62,748 nt of DNA from Alphaproteobacteria bacterium (GTDB lineage Bacteria; Pseudomonadota; Alphaproteobacteria; DSM-16000; Inquilinaceae): the NCBI GenBank assembly GCA_028277405.1, contig JANQGH010000035.1:1-62748 (forward strand), written 5' to 3'. Of the stretch, positions 50,409 through 60,814 are shown one piece after another (position 1 is the first letter of the stretch; each line of letters starts with the position of its first letter). The position numbers were made by a program, and so were the translations under genes. The notes beneath the pieces are model-generated. The model saw only the letters and a program-made list of their open reading frames with translations. It did no database searches and was not told where the DNA came from.

Positions 50409-51889
50409 AGATCGTTGGCTTGAACCAAAAGGCGCTCTGGTCGGCGGCCGAGGCGGCCCAGGCGACCGACGGCATGGCGGCCGGCGACTGGTCGGCCTCC
50501 GGCGTCTCGATCGACAGCCGGACGGTCCGGCCCGGCGACCTGTTCGTGGCCTTGAAGGGGCCGAGCTTCGACGGCCACGACTTCGCCGCCGACGCCCTGG
50601 CACGCGGGGCGGCCGCCGCGATGGTGCATCAGCCGCCGCCGAACGTGCCCGCCGACGCGCCGCTGTTGGTCGTCGACGACACGATGGCCGGCCTCGAAGC
50701 GCTCGGCAATCACGCACGCCTGCGCAGCAGCGCGCGAATCATCGCCGTGACCGGCTCGGTCGGCAAGACAGGCACCAAGGAGGCGCTGGCGCTGTGCCTG
50801 TCGGCCCAAGGCCCGACCTATGCCAGCCAGGGCAATCTGAACAACCAGTGGGGCGTGCCGCTAAGCTTGGCGCGCCTGCCCAGCGACGCGGCCTACGGCG
50901 TGTTCGAACTGGGCATGAACCATGCCGGCGAGATCTCGCCCCTGTCGCAACAGGTGAAGCCCGACGTGTCGATCATCACCACGGTCGAGGCAGTACATCT
51001 GGCCAGCTTCTCCTCGGTCGAAGGGATCGCCGACGCCAAGGCGGAGATCTTCGACGGCATGGACCCGCGCGGTGTCGCGGTTCTGAACGCCGACAACCGC
51101 CATTTCGCCCGCCTGGTCGCCCACGCACGTACCCAAGGCGTCGGGCGGATCTGGAGCTTCGGCAGCGACGAGAAGGCCGACGCCCGCCTGATCGACTGCT
51201 CGCTGCATCCCACGGCGAGCGCGGTCAACGCGGTTATCCGGGGCGAACCCATCCAGTATTCGCTGTCGGCACCCGGCAAACACTGGGTCATGAACAGCCT
51301 GGCCGTGCTGCTGGCGATCAAGGCCGCCGGCGGCGATCTGGTGGCCGCCGCGCGCGGTCTTTCGAAGGTGACGCCGGGCAGCGGCAGAGGCGCCCGCCAG
51401 CGGTTGACGATCCACACACCGGACGGTCCGGGCCAAATTCTCTTGATCGACGACAGCTACAATGCCAGCCCCGTTTCCGTCGCCGCGGCACTAGATGTAG
51501 TAGGTCGAGCCGAAATTAGCGGCGGTTCAGCTTTGTCCCATCGGCGAATCGCGGTACTTGGGGACATGCTGGAGTTGGGACCGGACGCCGGCCGTTTGCA
51601 CCATGAACTGATCGGCCCGATCGAGCAGGCCGAGATCGATCTCGTTTTCGCCTGTGGCCCCAACATGCGTGTTCTCTACGATGCCCTGCCGACCGGCCAG
51701 CGCGGTGCCCATGAACCGGACTCCGAGGCCCTGGCGCCCATCGTCGCTGATGCCTTGCGCGCTGGCGACATCGTCTTGGTCAAAGGCTCGCTCGGCAGCC
51801 GCATGGCGAAGGTTGTCGACGCCATCAAGGCGATCTCGATCGACGATCCCGCCGGCCAGCCGTCGGCCTGGGCCGCAAACGGGGGCTAG
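50405..51889 (+). CDS. murF: UDP-MurNAc-tripeptide--D-Ala-D-Ala ligase MurF
   Basis: A 494-residue ligase joining the D-Ala-D-Ala dipeptide (from Ddl, encoded downstream) to the UDP-muramyl tripeptide. It has GVSIDSRTVRPGDLFVALKG, P-loop AVTGSVGKTGTKEAL, the ASQGNLNNQWGVPL and ELGMNHAGEI blocks, and IDDSYNASPVS. ATG 50405 lies in the murE stop (ATGA); the frame is open far upstream, but only as the shadow of murE. Confidence 0.97.
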   Translation: MKIVGLNQKALWSAAEAAQATDGMAAGDWSASGVSIDSRTVRPGDLFVALKGPSFDGHDFAADALARGAAAAMVHQPPPNVPADAPLLVVDDTMAGLEALGNHARLRSSARIIAVTGSVGKTGTKEALALCLSAQGPTYASQGNLNNQWGVPLSLARLPSDAAYGVFELGMNHAGEISPLSQQVKPDVSIITTVEAVHLASFSSVEGIADAKAEIFDGMDPRGVAVLNADNRHFARLVAHARTQGVGRIWSFGSDEKADARLIDCSLHPTASAVNAVIRGEPIQYSLSAPGKHWVMNSLAVLLAIKAAGGDLVAAARGLSKVTPGSGRGARQRLTIHTPDGPGQILLIDDSYNASPVSVAAALDVVGRAEISGGSALSHRRIAVLGDMLELGPDAGRLHHELIGPIEQAEIDLVFACGPNMRVLYDALPTGQRGAHEPDSEALAPIVADALRAGDIVLVKGSLGSRMAKVVDAIKAISIDDPAGQPSAWAANGG

Positions 51890-51892
51890 CGC

Positions 51893-52978
51893 ATGCTGTA
51901 TGCCGCGCTGTTGCCACTGGCGGACGAATTCACGCTCTTCAACCTGGTTCGTTACCTGACGTTTCGGACCGGGGCCGCGCTGCTGACCGCGCTGATCATC
52001 GCCTTCGTTCTCGGCCCCTGGTTGATCAACTGGCTGAAGCGGCGCCAAGGCGCCGGGCAGCCGATCCGCGACGATGGGCCGGAGACCCATTTCGCGAAGA
52101 TGGGCACGCCGACCATGGGCGGCCTGATGATCCTGATCGGCATCACGGTTGCGACGCTGCTGTGGGCCGATTTGACCAACCAGTTCGTCTGGATCGTCCT
52201 GCTGGTCACCGTGGGTTTCGGACTGATCGGCTTTTCCGACGATTACCTGAAGCTGACTCGGCGCAATACGCGGGGCCTGTCCGGCCGCCGGAAGCTGCTG
52301 GCGCAGGTGGTGATCGGGCTGGGTGCCGCGATCTGGTACATGGCGATCACGCCGGCGCCGCTGAACACCGGTGTCGCCGTGCCCTTCATCAATGATTACC
52401 TGATCCCGCTTGGCTACGGCTTCGTGCTGTTCGCGATCATCGTGCTGGTCGGCGCCTCGAACGCGGTCAACCTTACCGACGGGCTGGACGGGCTGGCGAT
52501 CGTGCCGGTGATGATCGCCGCCGGCGTGTTCGGCTTCATCGCCTATGTCGCCGGCAACGCCATCTTCGCCAACTATCTGCAGATCAACGCCGTGCCGGGT
52601 TCGGGCGAACTGGCCATCTTCTGCGGCGCGCTGATCGGCGGCGGCCTTGGCTTTCTCTGGTTCAACGCACCACCGGCGATGGTGTTCATGGGCGATACCG
52701 GCAGCCTGTCGATGGGCGGTGCCTTGGGCGCCATCGCGATCATCATCAAGCACGAAATCGTGCTGGCCATCGTCGGTGGCCTGTTCGTCCTGGAGACGGT
52801 CTCGGTGATCGTCCAGGTGGCGTCGTTCAAGCTGACCGGCCGGCGGGTCTTTCGCATGGCGCCCTTGCACCATCACTTCGAAAAGAAAGGCTGGGCGGAG
52901 CCGACGATCGTCATCCGCTTCTGGATCATTGCCGTCATCCTGGCCCTCGTTGGCCTCAGCACGCTGAAGCTGAGGTAG
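51893..52978 (+). CDS. mraY: Phospho-N-acetylmuramoyl-pentapeptide transferase MraY
   Basis: A 361-residue polytopic inner-membrane enzyme that makes lipid I from UDP-MurNAc-pentapeptide and undecaprenyl phosphate. About ten helices. Catalytic blocks: [36 protein letters not shown] (Asp-Asp), [29 protein letters not shown] and the [13 protein letters not shown] tail with the HHH motif. Three bases separate it from murF. Confidence 0.98.
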   Translation: MLYAALLPLADEFTLFNLVRYLTFRTGAALLTALIIAFVLGPWLINWLKRRQGAGQPIRDDGPETHFAKMGTPTMGGLMILIGITVATLLWADLTNQFVWIVLLVTVGFGLIGFSDDYLKLTRRNTRGLSGRRKLLAQVVIGLGAAIWYMAITPAPLNTGVAVPFINDYLIPLGYGFVLFAIIVLVGASNAVNLTDGLDGLAIVPVMIAAGVFGFIAYVAGNAIFANYLQINAVPGSGELAIFCGALIGGGLGFLWFNAPPAMVFMGDTGSLSMGGALGAIAIIIKHEIVLAIVGGLFVLETVSVIVQVASFKLTGRRVFRMAPLHHHFEKKGWAEPTIVIRFWIIAVILALVGLSTLKLR

Positions 52979-52983
52979 GGCGC

Positions 52984-54390
52984 ATGATCGACCTCGGCCA
53001 TCTTCGCGGTCACCGGTTCGGCGTCTTGGGCCTTGGCCGAACGGGCATGGCGGCGGCCGATGCCCTGAAGGCGTCGGGCGTCAGCGTCGTCGCCTGGGAC
53101 GACGGGCTGGTCGGCCGGGCCTGGGCCGAGCGTGGCGGCATCCCCTTGCGCCGGTTTGCCACGGACGGGCTTGGCGACATCGACACGCTGGTCTTGAGCC
53201 CCGGCATTCCGCGCGCCCATCCCGCACCCCACGCGGTGGTTAAGCTGGCGCTGGAGCGCGGCGTGCGCCTGGTGAGCGATATCGACCTGCTGGCCAAGGC
53301 GAGGCCGGACGCCAACTATCTCGGCGTCACGGGCACCAACGGCAAGTCGACCACGACCTCCCTGATCGGCCATGTGCTGGCGAACGCGGACGTGCCGGCG
53401 GAGGCCGGCGGCAATCTTGGCCAGCCGGCGCTGTCGCTGGCGCCGCTCGGGTCCGACGGTTGGTACGTGCTGGAGGTCAGCTCGTTCCAGCTCGAAACCA
53501 TCGACGATGTCGCCTGGACGACGGGCGTGTTCTTGAACATCGCGCCCGACCATCTCGACCGCTATCCCGACATCAACGCCTACATCGCGGCGAAGCGACG
53601 CCTGTTCGAAGGCAACGGATCTGGCGCCGCCGCGATTGTCGGCATCGACGACGTGCCATCACGGGCGCTTGTAGAGTCGCTGACCGCCGCCCACCGCCGC
53701 GTCGTGCCGATCTCCGCGGCCGGCCCGGCGCCGGGGGGCGTCTCGGCGGCGAACGGCACGCTGGTCGACGCCATCGACGGCCCCGCGCGGACGGTGTTCG
53801 ACCTGGCCCGCGCGCCGGCCCTGCCCGGCCAGCACAACTGGCAGAATGCGGCCGCCGCCTATGCCGCCTGCCGGCTGGCCGGACTGACGCCGGAGGACAT
53901 CGCGCCCGGGCTCTTGAGCTTTCCGGGGCTGGCCCATCGCCAGCAGCCCGTGGCGACGGTGGCCGGCATCCGGTTCGTCAATGACAGCAAGGCGACCAAT
54001 CCGGACGCGGCCGCCAAGGCGCTGGGCAGCTACGACACAGTTTACTGGATCGCCGGTGGCCGGCCCAAGGGCGGCGGCTTTGACGCCCTGAAGCCCTTCC
54101 TGCCGCGCATTCGCCACGCCTTTCTGATCGGCGAGGCCGCGCCGGAGCTGGCCAAGATGCTGGAACCCGGCGTACCGACCAGCCAATGCACCGATCTTGA
54201 CGCCGCGGCCTCTGAGGCCTTCAGCACGGCACTGGCCGACGGCGGCGACGATGCCGTCGTGCTGCTGGCCCCTGCCTGCACGTCATGGGACCAGTTCGTG
54301 AATTTCGAGGCGCGGGGCGAGGCCTTCATCGCGTCGGTCACGGCGATCGCCCATCGCTTTGAAACCCGTTCCTTGGGCGGGGCGGCGTGA
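52984..54390 (+). CDS. murD: UDP-MurNAc-L-alanine--D-glutamate ligase MurD
   Basis: A 468-residue ligase adding D-Glu, the second stem residue. N-terminal FGVLGLGRTGMAAADAL (UDP-binding), P-loop GVTGTNGKSTTTSLIGHV, LEVSSFQLET, NIAPDHLDRY, and FVNDSKATNPDAAAKAL with the invariant DSKATN. ATG 52984 stands 5 bases after mraY. Complete and of normal length. Confidence 0.98.
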   Translation: MIDLGHLRGHRFGVLGLGRTGMAAADALKASGVSVVAWDDGLVGRAWAERGGIPLRRFATDGLGDIDTLVLSPGIPRAHPAPHAVVKLALERGVRLVSDIDLLAKARPDANYLGVTGTNGKSTTTSLIGHVLANADVPAEAGGNLGQPALSLAPLGSDGWYVLEVSSFQLETIDDVAWTTGVFLNIAPDHLDRYPDINAYIAAKRRLFEGNGSGAAAIVGIDDVPSRALVESLTAAHRRVVPISAAGPAPGGVSAANGTLVDAIDGPARTVFDLARAPALPGQHNWQNAAAAYAACRLAGLTPEDIAPGLLSFPGLAHRQQPVATVAGIRFVNDSKATNPDAAAKALGSYDTVYWIAGGRPKGGGFDALKPFLPRIRHAFLIGEAAPELAKMLEPGVPTSQCTDLDAAASEAFSTALADGGDDAVVLLAPACTSWDQFVNFEARGEAFIASVTAIAHRFETRSLGGAA

Positions 54391-55508
54391 TGATCAGCCT
54401 GGCCCGCACCGATACATCCGTCCTTGGCCGCTGGTGGTGGACCATCGATCGCTGGTCGCTGGCCGCGTTGGCGGTGCTGATCGGCCTTGGCGCGATCATG
54501 GTCGCGGCGGCGAGCCCGCCGGTGGCCGAGCGCATCAATCTGCCGGACTATCACTTCATTCAGCGGCATCTGATCATGCTGGTGCCGGCGATCGGCATTC
54601 TGGTCGTTTGCTCCACGCTATCCATCCCCTGGGTCCGGCGCCTGTCGCTGCTCGTGCTGCTCGGCAGCTTGGCGGCGACGGCTGCAACCCTGGTGGTCGG
54701 TGTGGAAATCAAGGGCGCGACGCGCTGGCTGCATCTTCCCGGCATGACGCTGCAGCCATCGGAGTTTCTGAAACCGTCCTTCGTGGTCGTGGCCGCCTGG
54801 CTGTTCTCGCTGCAGAAGACCAACCGCAATGTGCCCGGCTATCTCGCCTCGGCGGTGCTGTACGCCCTGGTCGTGGCCCTGCTGTTGATGCAGCCGGATC
54901 TGGGCATGGCGGTCGTGGTCACGGCCGTTTGGGGCGTTCAGTTCTTCGTCGCCGGGCTGCCGATCATCGCCGTGGTGCTGTTGGCCTGCGTCGCCATCGG
55001 TGGCGGCATCGCCAGCTATTTCGTGTTTCCGCACGTCGCCAGCCGGATCGACCGGTTCATGGATCCGTCGAGCGGCGACAGCTACCAGATCGACCGATCG
55101 CTGGAGGCCTTCGCCAATGGCGGTGTCTGGGGCGTCGGCCCGGGCGAAGGAGCGGTAAAACAGTTCCTGCCCGACGCGCATTCGGACTTCGTGTTCGCTG
55201 TCGCGGGCGAGGAATTCGGGCTGTTGTGGTGCTTGCTGCTGGTCTGCCTGTTCGCGGTGGTCGTTATCCGCAGCCTGATCGGCGCCAGCCGCAGCCGCAA
55301 TCTGTTCGTGATACTGACCGCCGCGGGCCTGGCGGCGCAGTTCGGGTTTCAGGCGCTGATCAACATGGGCTCGACCCTCAGCCTGATCCCGACCAAGGGC
55401 ATGACCCTGCCCTTCATCAGCTATGGCGGTTCGTCCATGCTGGCGCTGGCGCTGGGCACCGGGCTGTTGCTCGCTACGACGCGCCGACAGGCGGGGGGGC
55501 GATCATGA
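54390..55508 (+). CDS. ftsW: Septal peptidoglycan polymerase FtsW
   Basis: A 372-residue SEDS-family glycosyltransferase with about ten membrane helices. It polymerises lipid II at the septum with FtsI. Hallmarks: the conserved GATRWLHLPGMTLQPSEF loop, MQPDLGMAVV, and FISYGGSSMLALALGTG near the end. A GTG at 54387 directly before the ATG is an alternative start. It overlaps murD by one base and murG by four. Confidence 0.97.
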   Translation: MISLARTDTSVLGRWWWTIDRWSLAALAVLIGLGAIMVAAASPPVAERINLPDYHFIQRHLIMLVPAIGILVVCSTLSIPWVRRLSLLVLLGSLAATAATLVVGVEIKGATRWLHLPGMTLQPSEFLKPSFVVVAAWLFSLQKTNRNVPGYLASAVLYALVVALLLMQPDLGMAVVVTAVWGVQFFVAGLPIIAVVLLACVAIGGGIASYFVFPHVASRIDRFMDPSSGDSYQIDRSLEAFANGGVWGVGPGEGAVKQFLPDAHSDFVFAVAGEEFGLLWCLLLVCLFAVVVIRSLIGASRSRNLFVILTAAGLAAQFGFQALINMGSTLSLIPTKGMTLPFISYGGSSMLALALGTGLLLATTRRQAGGRS

Positions 55509-56641
55509 CCGGCCCCTTCGTGCTGGCGGCCGGCGGCACCGGCGGCCACATCTTCCCGGCCGAGGCCCTGGCACGCGCCTTGATCGCGCGGGGCGAACGG
55601 GTCGTGCTGATCACCGACAAGCGCGGCCAGGCCTTCGGCGACGATTTGCAGGACGTCGAGACCTTCCGGGTGCGCGCCTCGCGCCTGCAGTCCGGCCTGA
55701 TGGGCAAGGCGCGCACGGCGATCGAACTGGGCCTCGGCTATCGGCAGGCGATGGCGATCCTGCGCCGGCTGCGGCCGGCCGCCGTGGTCGGTTTCGGTGG
55801 CTACCCGTCGCTGCCGACCGTGTTCGCCGCCAGCCGGCTGGGTCTCAAGATCCTGCTGCACGAGCAGAACGCCATCGTCGGCCGCGCCAACCGCATGCTG
55901 GCGGGCCGTGCGCATCGGATTGCAATCTCGTTTCCGCATGTCACCGGCCTCGGCGACGCCGATCAGGCCAAGATGGTCCTGACCGGAACGCCCGTTCGGC
56001 CGCCGATCGTTGGGGTTCGCGACCGTGCCTACGAGGCGCCGAACGGCGGCGAGATCCGCCTGCTGGTGCTGGGCGGCAGCCAGGGCGCGCGCGTATTCAG
56101 CGAGGTCGTGCCGGCGGCGATCGCGCGCTTGCCCGAAGCGCTGCGCCAACGCCTGTCGATCGCCCAGCAGGCCCGGCCCGAGGATCTTTCCGAGGCCCAA
56201 GCGGCCTATCAGGCGATGGGCATGACAGCCGAGCTGGCGACCTTCTTCACCGACGTGCCCGACCGGCTGGCCGGCTGTCATTTGGCGATCACGCGGGCCG
56301 GCGCGTCGACCTGCGCGGAACTGACGGTGGCGGGCCGGCCCTCGATCCTGGTCCCCTACCCCTACGCCGCCGATGACCATCAGCGCGCAAATGCGGCCAA
56401 CCTGGTGGAGGCCGGCGCGGCCTGGCTGCTGCCGCAGGACGGCTTCTCGCCGGAGGGGCTGGCCGATTGCCTGGACAATCTGCTGATGCTGCCCGAGACC
56501 TTGACCAAAGCGGCGGCGGATGCGCGGCTGCTCGGCATCGTCGACGCGGCAGACCGGCTGGCGGACGTCGCGCTGGGCCTGGCGCATGGCGGCGGCGCCA
56601 ACGGCAACCACCCGCCCCCTGCCGCGGAGGCCGCGGAATGA
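55505..56641 (+). CDS. murG: UDP-GlcNAc--lipid I N-acetylglucosaminyltransferase MurG
   Basis: A 378-residue peripheral GT-B glycosyltransferase that turns lipid I into lipid II on the inner face of the membrane. The glycine loops [15 protein letters not shown] and [15 protein letters not shown] are present, as are [27 protein letters not shown], and [20 protein letters not shown] with [13 protein letters not shown] 55505 overlaps the ftsW stop. The tail is slightly extended and alanine/proline-rich. Confidence 0.97.
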   Translation: MTGPFVLAAGGTGGHIFPAEALARALIARGERVVLITDKRGQAFGDDLQDVETFRVRASRLQSGLMGKARTAIELGLGYRQAMAILRRLRPAAVVGFGGYPSLPTVFAASRLGLKILLHEQNAIVGRANRMLAGRAHRIAISFPHVTGLGDADQAKMVLTGTPVRPPIVGVRDRAYEAPNGGEIRLLVLGGSQGARVFSEVVPAAIARLPEALRQRLSIAQQARPEDLSEAQAAYQAMGMTAELATFFTDVPDRLAGCHLAITRAGASTCAELTVAGRPSILVPYPYAADDHQRANAANLVEAGAAWLLPQDGFSPEGLADCLDNLLMLPETLTKAAADARLLGIVDAADRLADVALGLAHGGGANGNHPPPAAEAAE

Positions 56642-58089
56642 GAGAGATGCCGCTCGACATCGGCCGCATCCATTTCGTCGGCATCGGCGGGATCGGGATG
56701 AGCGGGATTGCCGAGATCCTGAGCAATCTCGGCTACGACGTTCAAGGCAGCGACATCGCCGACAGCGCGAATGTCGAACGTTTGCGCGCGCTGGGCATCC
56801 CGGTCGCCATCGGCCATCGCGCCGAGAACATCGCCGACTGTGCCGTCGTGGTCGCATCATCGGCGGTCAAGCCGGACAATCCAGAGGTCGCGGCCGCGCG
56901 GTCGGCCATGATCCCGGTAGTGCGGCGCGCAGAGATGCTGGGCGAGTTGATGCGCCTGAAATGGTCGATCGCGGTCGGCGGCACCCACGGCAAGACCACG
57001 ACCACGTCGCTGGTCGCAGGCCTTTTGGACGAGGCCGGCATGGACCCGACCATCATCAATGGCGGCATCATCAACGCCTACGGCACCAACGCGCGGCTGG
57101 GCCAGGGCGATTGGATGGTCGTTGAGGCGGATGAGAGCGACGGCACGTTCACCCGACTGCCAGCGACCATCGCCGTGGTCACCAACATCGACCCGGAGCA
57201 TCTGGACTTTTACGGCTCGTTCGATGGCGTCCGCGCCGCGTTTGAGCAATTCGTCACCAACGTGCCCTTTTACGGCTTTGCCGCCATGTGCATCGACCAT
57301 GCCGAGGTTCAGGCGATGATCCCGCGCGTCCTGGACCGGCGCATCGTCACCTATGGGTTCAGTCCGCAGGCCGACCTGCGCGCGGTGAACGTCATCATGG
57401 ACGGGGCGGGTTCCCGGTTCGACGTCGTGATCCAGGACCGGGTTGGCGACCAGGGACGCACGCTGGTCGACCTGACCTTGCCGATGCTGGGCCAGCACAA
57501 CGTCTTGAACGCGCTGGCGGCCGTGGCTGTGGCGACGGAGATGGGCATCGACGACGACCGCATCCGCCAGGGCCTGGCGCAGTTCGCCGGGGTCAAGCGG
57601 CGCTTCACCAAGACAGGCGAAGTGAACGGCGTGACGGTGATCGACGACTACGGCCACCACCCGGTCGAAATCTCGGCCGTGCTGCATGCCGCGCGGGCCG
57701 GCGCCGGGCAGGACCATCGGGTTATCGCCGTGGTTCAGCCCCATCGCTACAGCCGGCTGGCCGACTTGTTCGAGGAATTCTGCACGTGTTTCAACGATGC
57801 GGATGTGGTGATCGTCGCCGATGTCTACGCGGCCGGCGAACAGCCAATCGAAGGGGCGGATCGCGATCATCTGATCGAGGGGCTGCGTACGCGCGGTCAC
57901 CGCCACGTGTTCCCGCTGGATGGCCCCGAGGCGCTGGCGCCGCTGATCGCCGAGCTGGCGCAGGCAGGCGACATGGTCGTTTGCCTGGGCGCAGGCACCA
58001 TCACCAAATGGGCCAACGCCCTGCCCGACGAACTGTCGGCGATTGTTGGCACAGGTGATCAGGCGGCCGTGCGAGAGGGCGTGCGATGA
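56638..58089 (+). CDS. murC: UDP-N-acetylmuramate--L-alanine ligase MurC
   Basis: A 483-residue ligase adding the first amino acid to UDP-MurNAc. N-terminal [18 protein letters not shown]-loop [41 protein letters not shown], and [15 protein letters not shown] are all diagnostic. ATG 56638 overlaps the murG stop. The order murG-murC-murB-ddl is the usual one. Confidence 0.98.
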   Translation: MREMPLDIGRIHFVGIGGIGMSGIAEILSNLGYDVQGSDIADSANVERLRALGIPVAIGHRAENIADCAVVVASSAVKPDNPEVAAARSAMIPVVRRAEMLGELMRLKWSIAVGGTHGKTTTTSLVAGLLDEAGMDPTIINGGIINAYGTNARLGQGDWMVVEADESDGTFTRLPATIAVVTNIDPEHLDFYGSFDGVRAAFEQFVTNVPFYGFAAMCIDHAEVQAMIPRVLDRRIVTYGFSPQADLRAVNVIMDGAGSRFDVVIQDRVGDQGRTLVDLTLPMLGQHNVLNALAAVAVATEMGIDDDRIRQGLAQFAGVKRRFTKTGEVNGVTVIDDYGHHPVEISAVLHAARAGAGQDHRVIAVVQPHRYSRLADLFEEFCTCFNDADVVIVADVYAAGEQPIEGADRDHLIEGLRTRGHRHVFPLDGPEALAPLIAELAQAGDMVVCLGAGTITKWANALPDELSAIVGTGDQAAVREGVR

Positions 58090-59033
58090 TGAACGCCGCC
58101 GAACGCGCCGATGCCAGGCTGATCGATCGGCTGCCGCCGGTACGCGGCCGGCTGACCGAAAACGCCGACCTGTCGCGGGTCACCTGGTTCCGCGTTGGCG
58201 GGCCGGCGGAAGTGCTGTTCAAGCCCGCCGACCGGGACGATCTGGCGGCCTTCCTGGCGGCCTGCCCGCCTGACATCCCGACAACGGTGATCGGGGTTGC
58301 ATCCAACCTGCTTGTGCGCGATGGCGGCGTGCCGGGCGTCACCATTCGTCTGGGCCGCGACTTCGCGATCATCGACGCGGAGGGGGATAGGGTCCGCGCC
58401 GGTGCCGCGGCGCTGGACGTGCATGTCGCGCGGGTCGCCATGGAGGCCGGTGTCGCCGGCCTGGCGTTCCTGGTCGGCATTCCGGGCACCATCGGCGGTG
58501 GCCTGCGCATGAATGCCGGCGCCTACGGCACCGAGTTCAAGGACGTTCTGGTCGAGGCCGAGGCCGTTGATCGAACAGGCACCATCCATCGCGTGACGGC
58601 CAAAGATCTTGGCATGCGCTATCGGCACACGGACACGCCGGACGACTGGATCTTCACCGGCGCCGTGCTGCAGGGCCAGCCGGGCGACGCCAAGGCCATT
58701 GCCGCGCGGATGACCGAGATCAGCGAGGCGCGCGAGGCGACGCAGCCGATCCGGTCGCGCACCGGCGGTTCGACCTTCGCCAACCCCGAGGGCCACAAGG
58801 CCTGGCAGGTGATCGACGGCGCCGGTTGTCGTGGCCTGCGCGTCGGCGGCGCCCAGGTGTCGGAAAAGCACTGCAACTTCCTGATCAATACCGGCACGGC
58901 GACGGCCGGGGACCTGGAGGCGCTGGGCGAACTGGTCCGCCAGCGGGTGCGCAAGGCCTTCGACATCGAGCTGCGCTGGGAAATCCGCCGCGTCGGCACG
59001 CCCCTGCCCGGGCAGGAGGCCGGCGATGGCTAA
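58086..59033 (+). CDS. murB: UDP-N-acetylenolpyruvoylglucosamine reductase MurB
   Basis: A 315-residue FAD/NADPH enzyme producing UDP-MurNAc, the substrate of MurC. Short type I/II core with [67 protein letters not shown] and the C-terminal [18 protein letters not shown] with its conserved serine and glutamate context. It overlaps murC by four bases and ddl by eight. Confidence 0.97.
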   Translation: MMNAAERADARLIDRLPPVRGRLTENADLSRVTWFRVGGPAEVLFKPADRDDLAAFLAACPPDIPTTVIGVASNLLVRDGGVPGVTIRLGRDFAIIDAEGDRVRAGAAALDVHVARVAMEAGVAGLAFLVGIPGTIGGGLRMNAGAYGTEFKDVLVEAEAVDRTGTIHRVTAKDLGMRYRHTDTPDDWIFTGAVLQGQPGDAKAIAARMTEISEAREATQPIRSRTGGSTFANPEGHKAWQVIDGAGCRGLRVGGAQVSEKHCNFLINTGTATAGDLEALGELVRQRVRKAFDIELRWEIRRVGTPLPGQEAGDG

Positions 59034-59946
59034 GCAGGTCGCGGTCCTGATGGGCGGCTGGTCCGCCGAACGCGAGGTGTCGCTGGTTTCCGGTGCCGCG
59101 GCTGCGGACGCATTGCGCGAGGGCGGGTTCGAGGTCACGACGATCGACGTGGACCACGATCTGGGTCGGCTGATCGACGCGCTGACCCCCGCCCCCGACG
59201 TCGCCTTCAATGCGCTGCACGGACGCGGCGGCGAGGACGGCGTCATCCAAGGTGTTCTGGAACATCTGCGCATTCCCTACACCCATTCAGGCGTTGCGGC
59301 GTCTTCCATCGCCATGAACAAGCCGCTGACCAAACGGCTGTTGAGCACCGTTGGCATCCGCAGCCCTGAAGGGGCTGTCCATTGCTTTGCCGACGTGCTG
59401 TCCCGGCACGTGATAGAGCCGCCCTATGTCGTGAAGCCCGTCGACGAGGGCTCCAGCGTCGGGGTCACGATCGTGCGCAAAGGCGATAACCGGCCACGGG
59501 TCGATCTCGCCGACTGGCATTTCGGCACGCAAGTCTTGGTGGAAACCTACATTCCCGGCCGCGAACTGACGGTCGGCGTCATGGGCGACCGGGCGCTGAC
59601 TGTGACGGAGATCCAGCACAGCCACGGCTTCTTCGACTATGAGGCCAAATATGTCAGCGGCCAGGCCCGGCACATCCTGCCGGCGGAACTGCCGAAACCG
59701 ATTTTCGACGCCTGTATGGATCAGGCGTTGACCGCACACCAGACCCTGGGGTGCAGCGGCATCAGCCGGTCGGATTTCCGCTACGACGATGGCCAGCCGG
59801 GGATCGACGGTCTCCATTTCCTGGAGATCAACACCCAGCCCGGCTTCACCTCGATTTCACTGGTGCCGGAGCAGGCCGACCATGTTGGGGTATCGTTCGT
59901 TGAGCTGTGTCGCTGGCTGGCGGAGGGCGCGACATGCCACGCGTAG
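59026..59946 (+). CDS. ddl: D-alanine--D-alanine ligase
   Basis: A 306-residue ATP-grasp ligase forming the D-Ala-D-Ala used by MurF. N-terminal [52 protein letters not shown], and the metal site [17 protein letters not shown]. Glycine-rich and catalytic residues look complete. It overlaps murB by eight bases and ftsQ by thirteen. Confidence 0.97.
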   Translation: MAKQVAVLMGGWSAEREVSLVSGAAAADALREGGFEVTTIDVDHDLGRLIDALTPAPDVAFNALHGRGGEDGVIQGVLEHLRIPYTHSGVAASSIAMNKPLTKRLLSTVGIRSPEGAVHCFADVLSRHVIEPPYVVKPVDEGSSVGVTIVRKGDNRPRVDLADWHFGTQVLVETYIPGRELTVGVMGDRALTVTEIQHSHGFFDYEAKYVSGQARHILPAELPKPIFDACMDQALTAHQTLGCSGISRSDFRYDDGQPGIDGLHFLEINTQPGFTSISLVPEQADHVGVSFVELCRWLAEGATCHA

Positions 59947-60809
59947 CCCCAGCAGCCGTCACGACGCCGGCCCGGCGCCGGCCCGGGCCGATGCGGCGCT
60001 TTGTCCGCATCGTGCGCAACGGCTCCGCGCTCTTGCTTGCTGTCGCCATCCTGGGCGGCAGCGGCTGGGCGGTCGCCAGCGGCCGGGCAGCGGATTGGTG
60101 GGCGGAGCTTCAGACCGATGCTTTGACCCTGACCGCCGACATGGGCTTCAGCGTTCAGGAAGTCGTCGTCGTCGGCCGCAGCGTCACGGATCGCACCACG
60201 ATCTGGCGGGCCCTTAAGGTCCAGCGCGGCGAGCCGATCCTAAGCTTCGATGCCGGCGCCGCCCATGAACGCCTTGCCGAACTGCCGTGGATTGCCTCTG
60301 TGTCGGTTGCCCGACGCCTGCCCGACACGCTGCATGTCACCATTCAGGAGCGTGTGCCGACGGCGCTGTGGCAGCAGGACGGCGTCGTGCGACTGATCGA
60401 TGCCGAGGGCATTGAACTGACGCAAGACAATCTCGGCGCCTTTGGACCCTTGCCACTGGTGGTCGGCTTCGGCGCCGAAACGCGCGCCGCCGACCTGCTG
60501 TCGGTCCTCGACGATGCCCCGGAACTGGCCGAGCGCATGATCGCGGCGGTCTGGGTCGGCAACCGGCGCTGGGACCTGCGGCTGGACAATGGCGTGACGA
60601 TCCAATTGCCGGAGCTAGACATGGCCGCGGCGCTGGAACGGCTGCTGACGATCGAGGCAAGTGACGGCCTGGTCGACCGCGATATCGCCACGATCGATCT
60701 GCGCCTGACCGACCGGATGGTCGTGCGGCTGCCCCCCATCCCGGTCCTGGAGCCTGAACCGGAGATCACCCCAGAGACCGACAATCCAATCGCGGAGGAG
60801 ACGACTTAG
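59934..60809 (+). CDS. ftsQ: Cell division protein FtsQ
   Basis: A 291-residue bitopic protein. ATG 59934 ([20 protein letters not shown]) is inside the 3' end of ddl. A basic cytoplasmic tail, one helix (GSALLLAVAILGGSGWAVAS), then a POTRA domain (FSVQEVVVVGRSVTDRTTIWRAL) and the FtsQ beta-domain (LPDTLHVTIQERVPTALW; GIELTQDN). It recruits FtsL/FtsB and controls septal synthesis. The acidic C-terminus (EPEPEITPETDNP) is not conserved in E. coli. Confidence 0.94.
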   Translation: MPRVAPAAVTTPARRRPGPMRRFVRIVRNGSALLLAVAILGGSGWAVASGRAADWWAELQTDALTLTADMGFSVQEVVVVGRSVTDRTTIWRALKVQRGEPILSFDAGAAHERLAELPWIASVSVARRLPDTLHVTIQERVPTALWQQDGVVRLIDAEGIELTQDNLGAFGPLPLVVGFGAETRAADLLSVLDDAPELAERMIAAVWVGNRRWDLRLDNGVTIQLPELDMAAALERLLTIEASDGLVDRDIATIDLRLTDRMVVRLPPIPVLEPEPEITPETDNPIAEETT

Positions 60810-60814
60810 GCGCC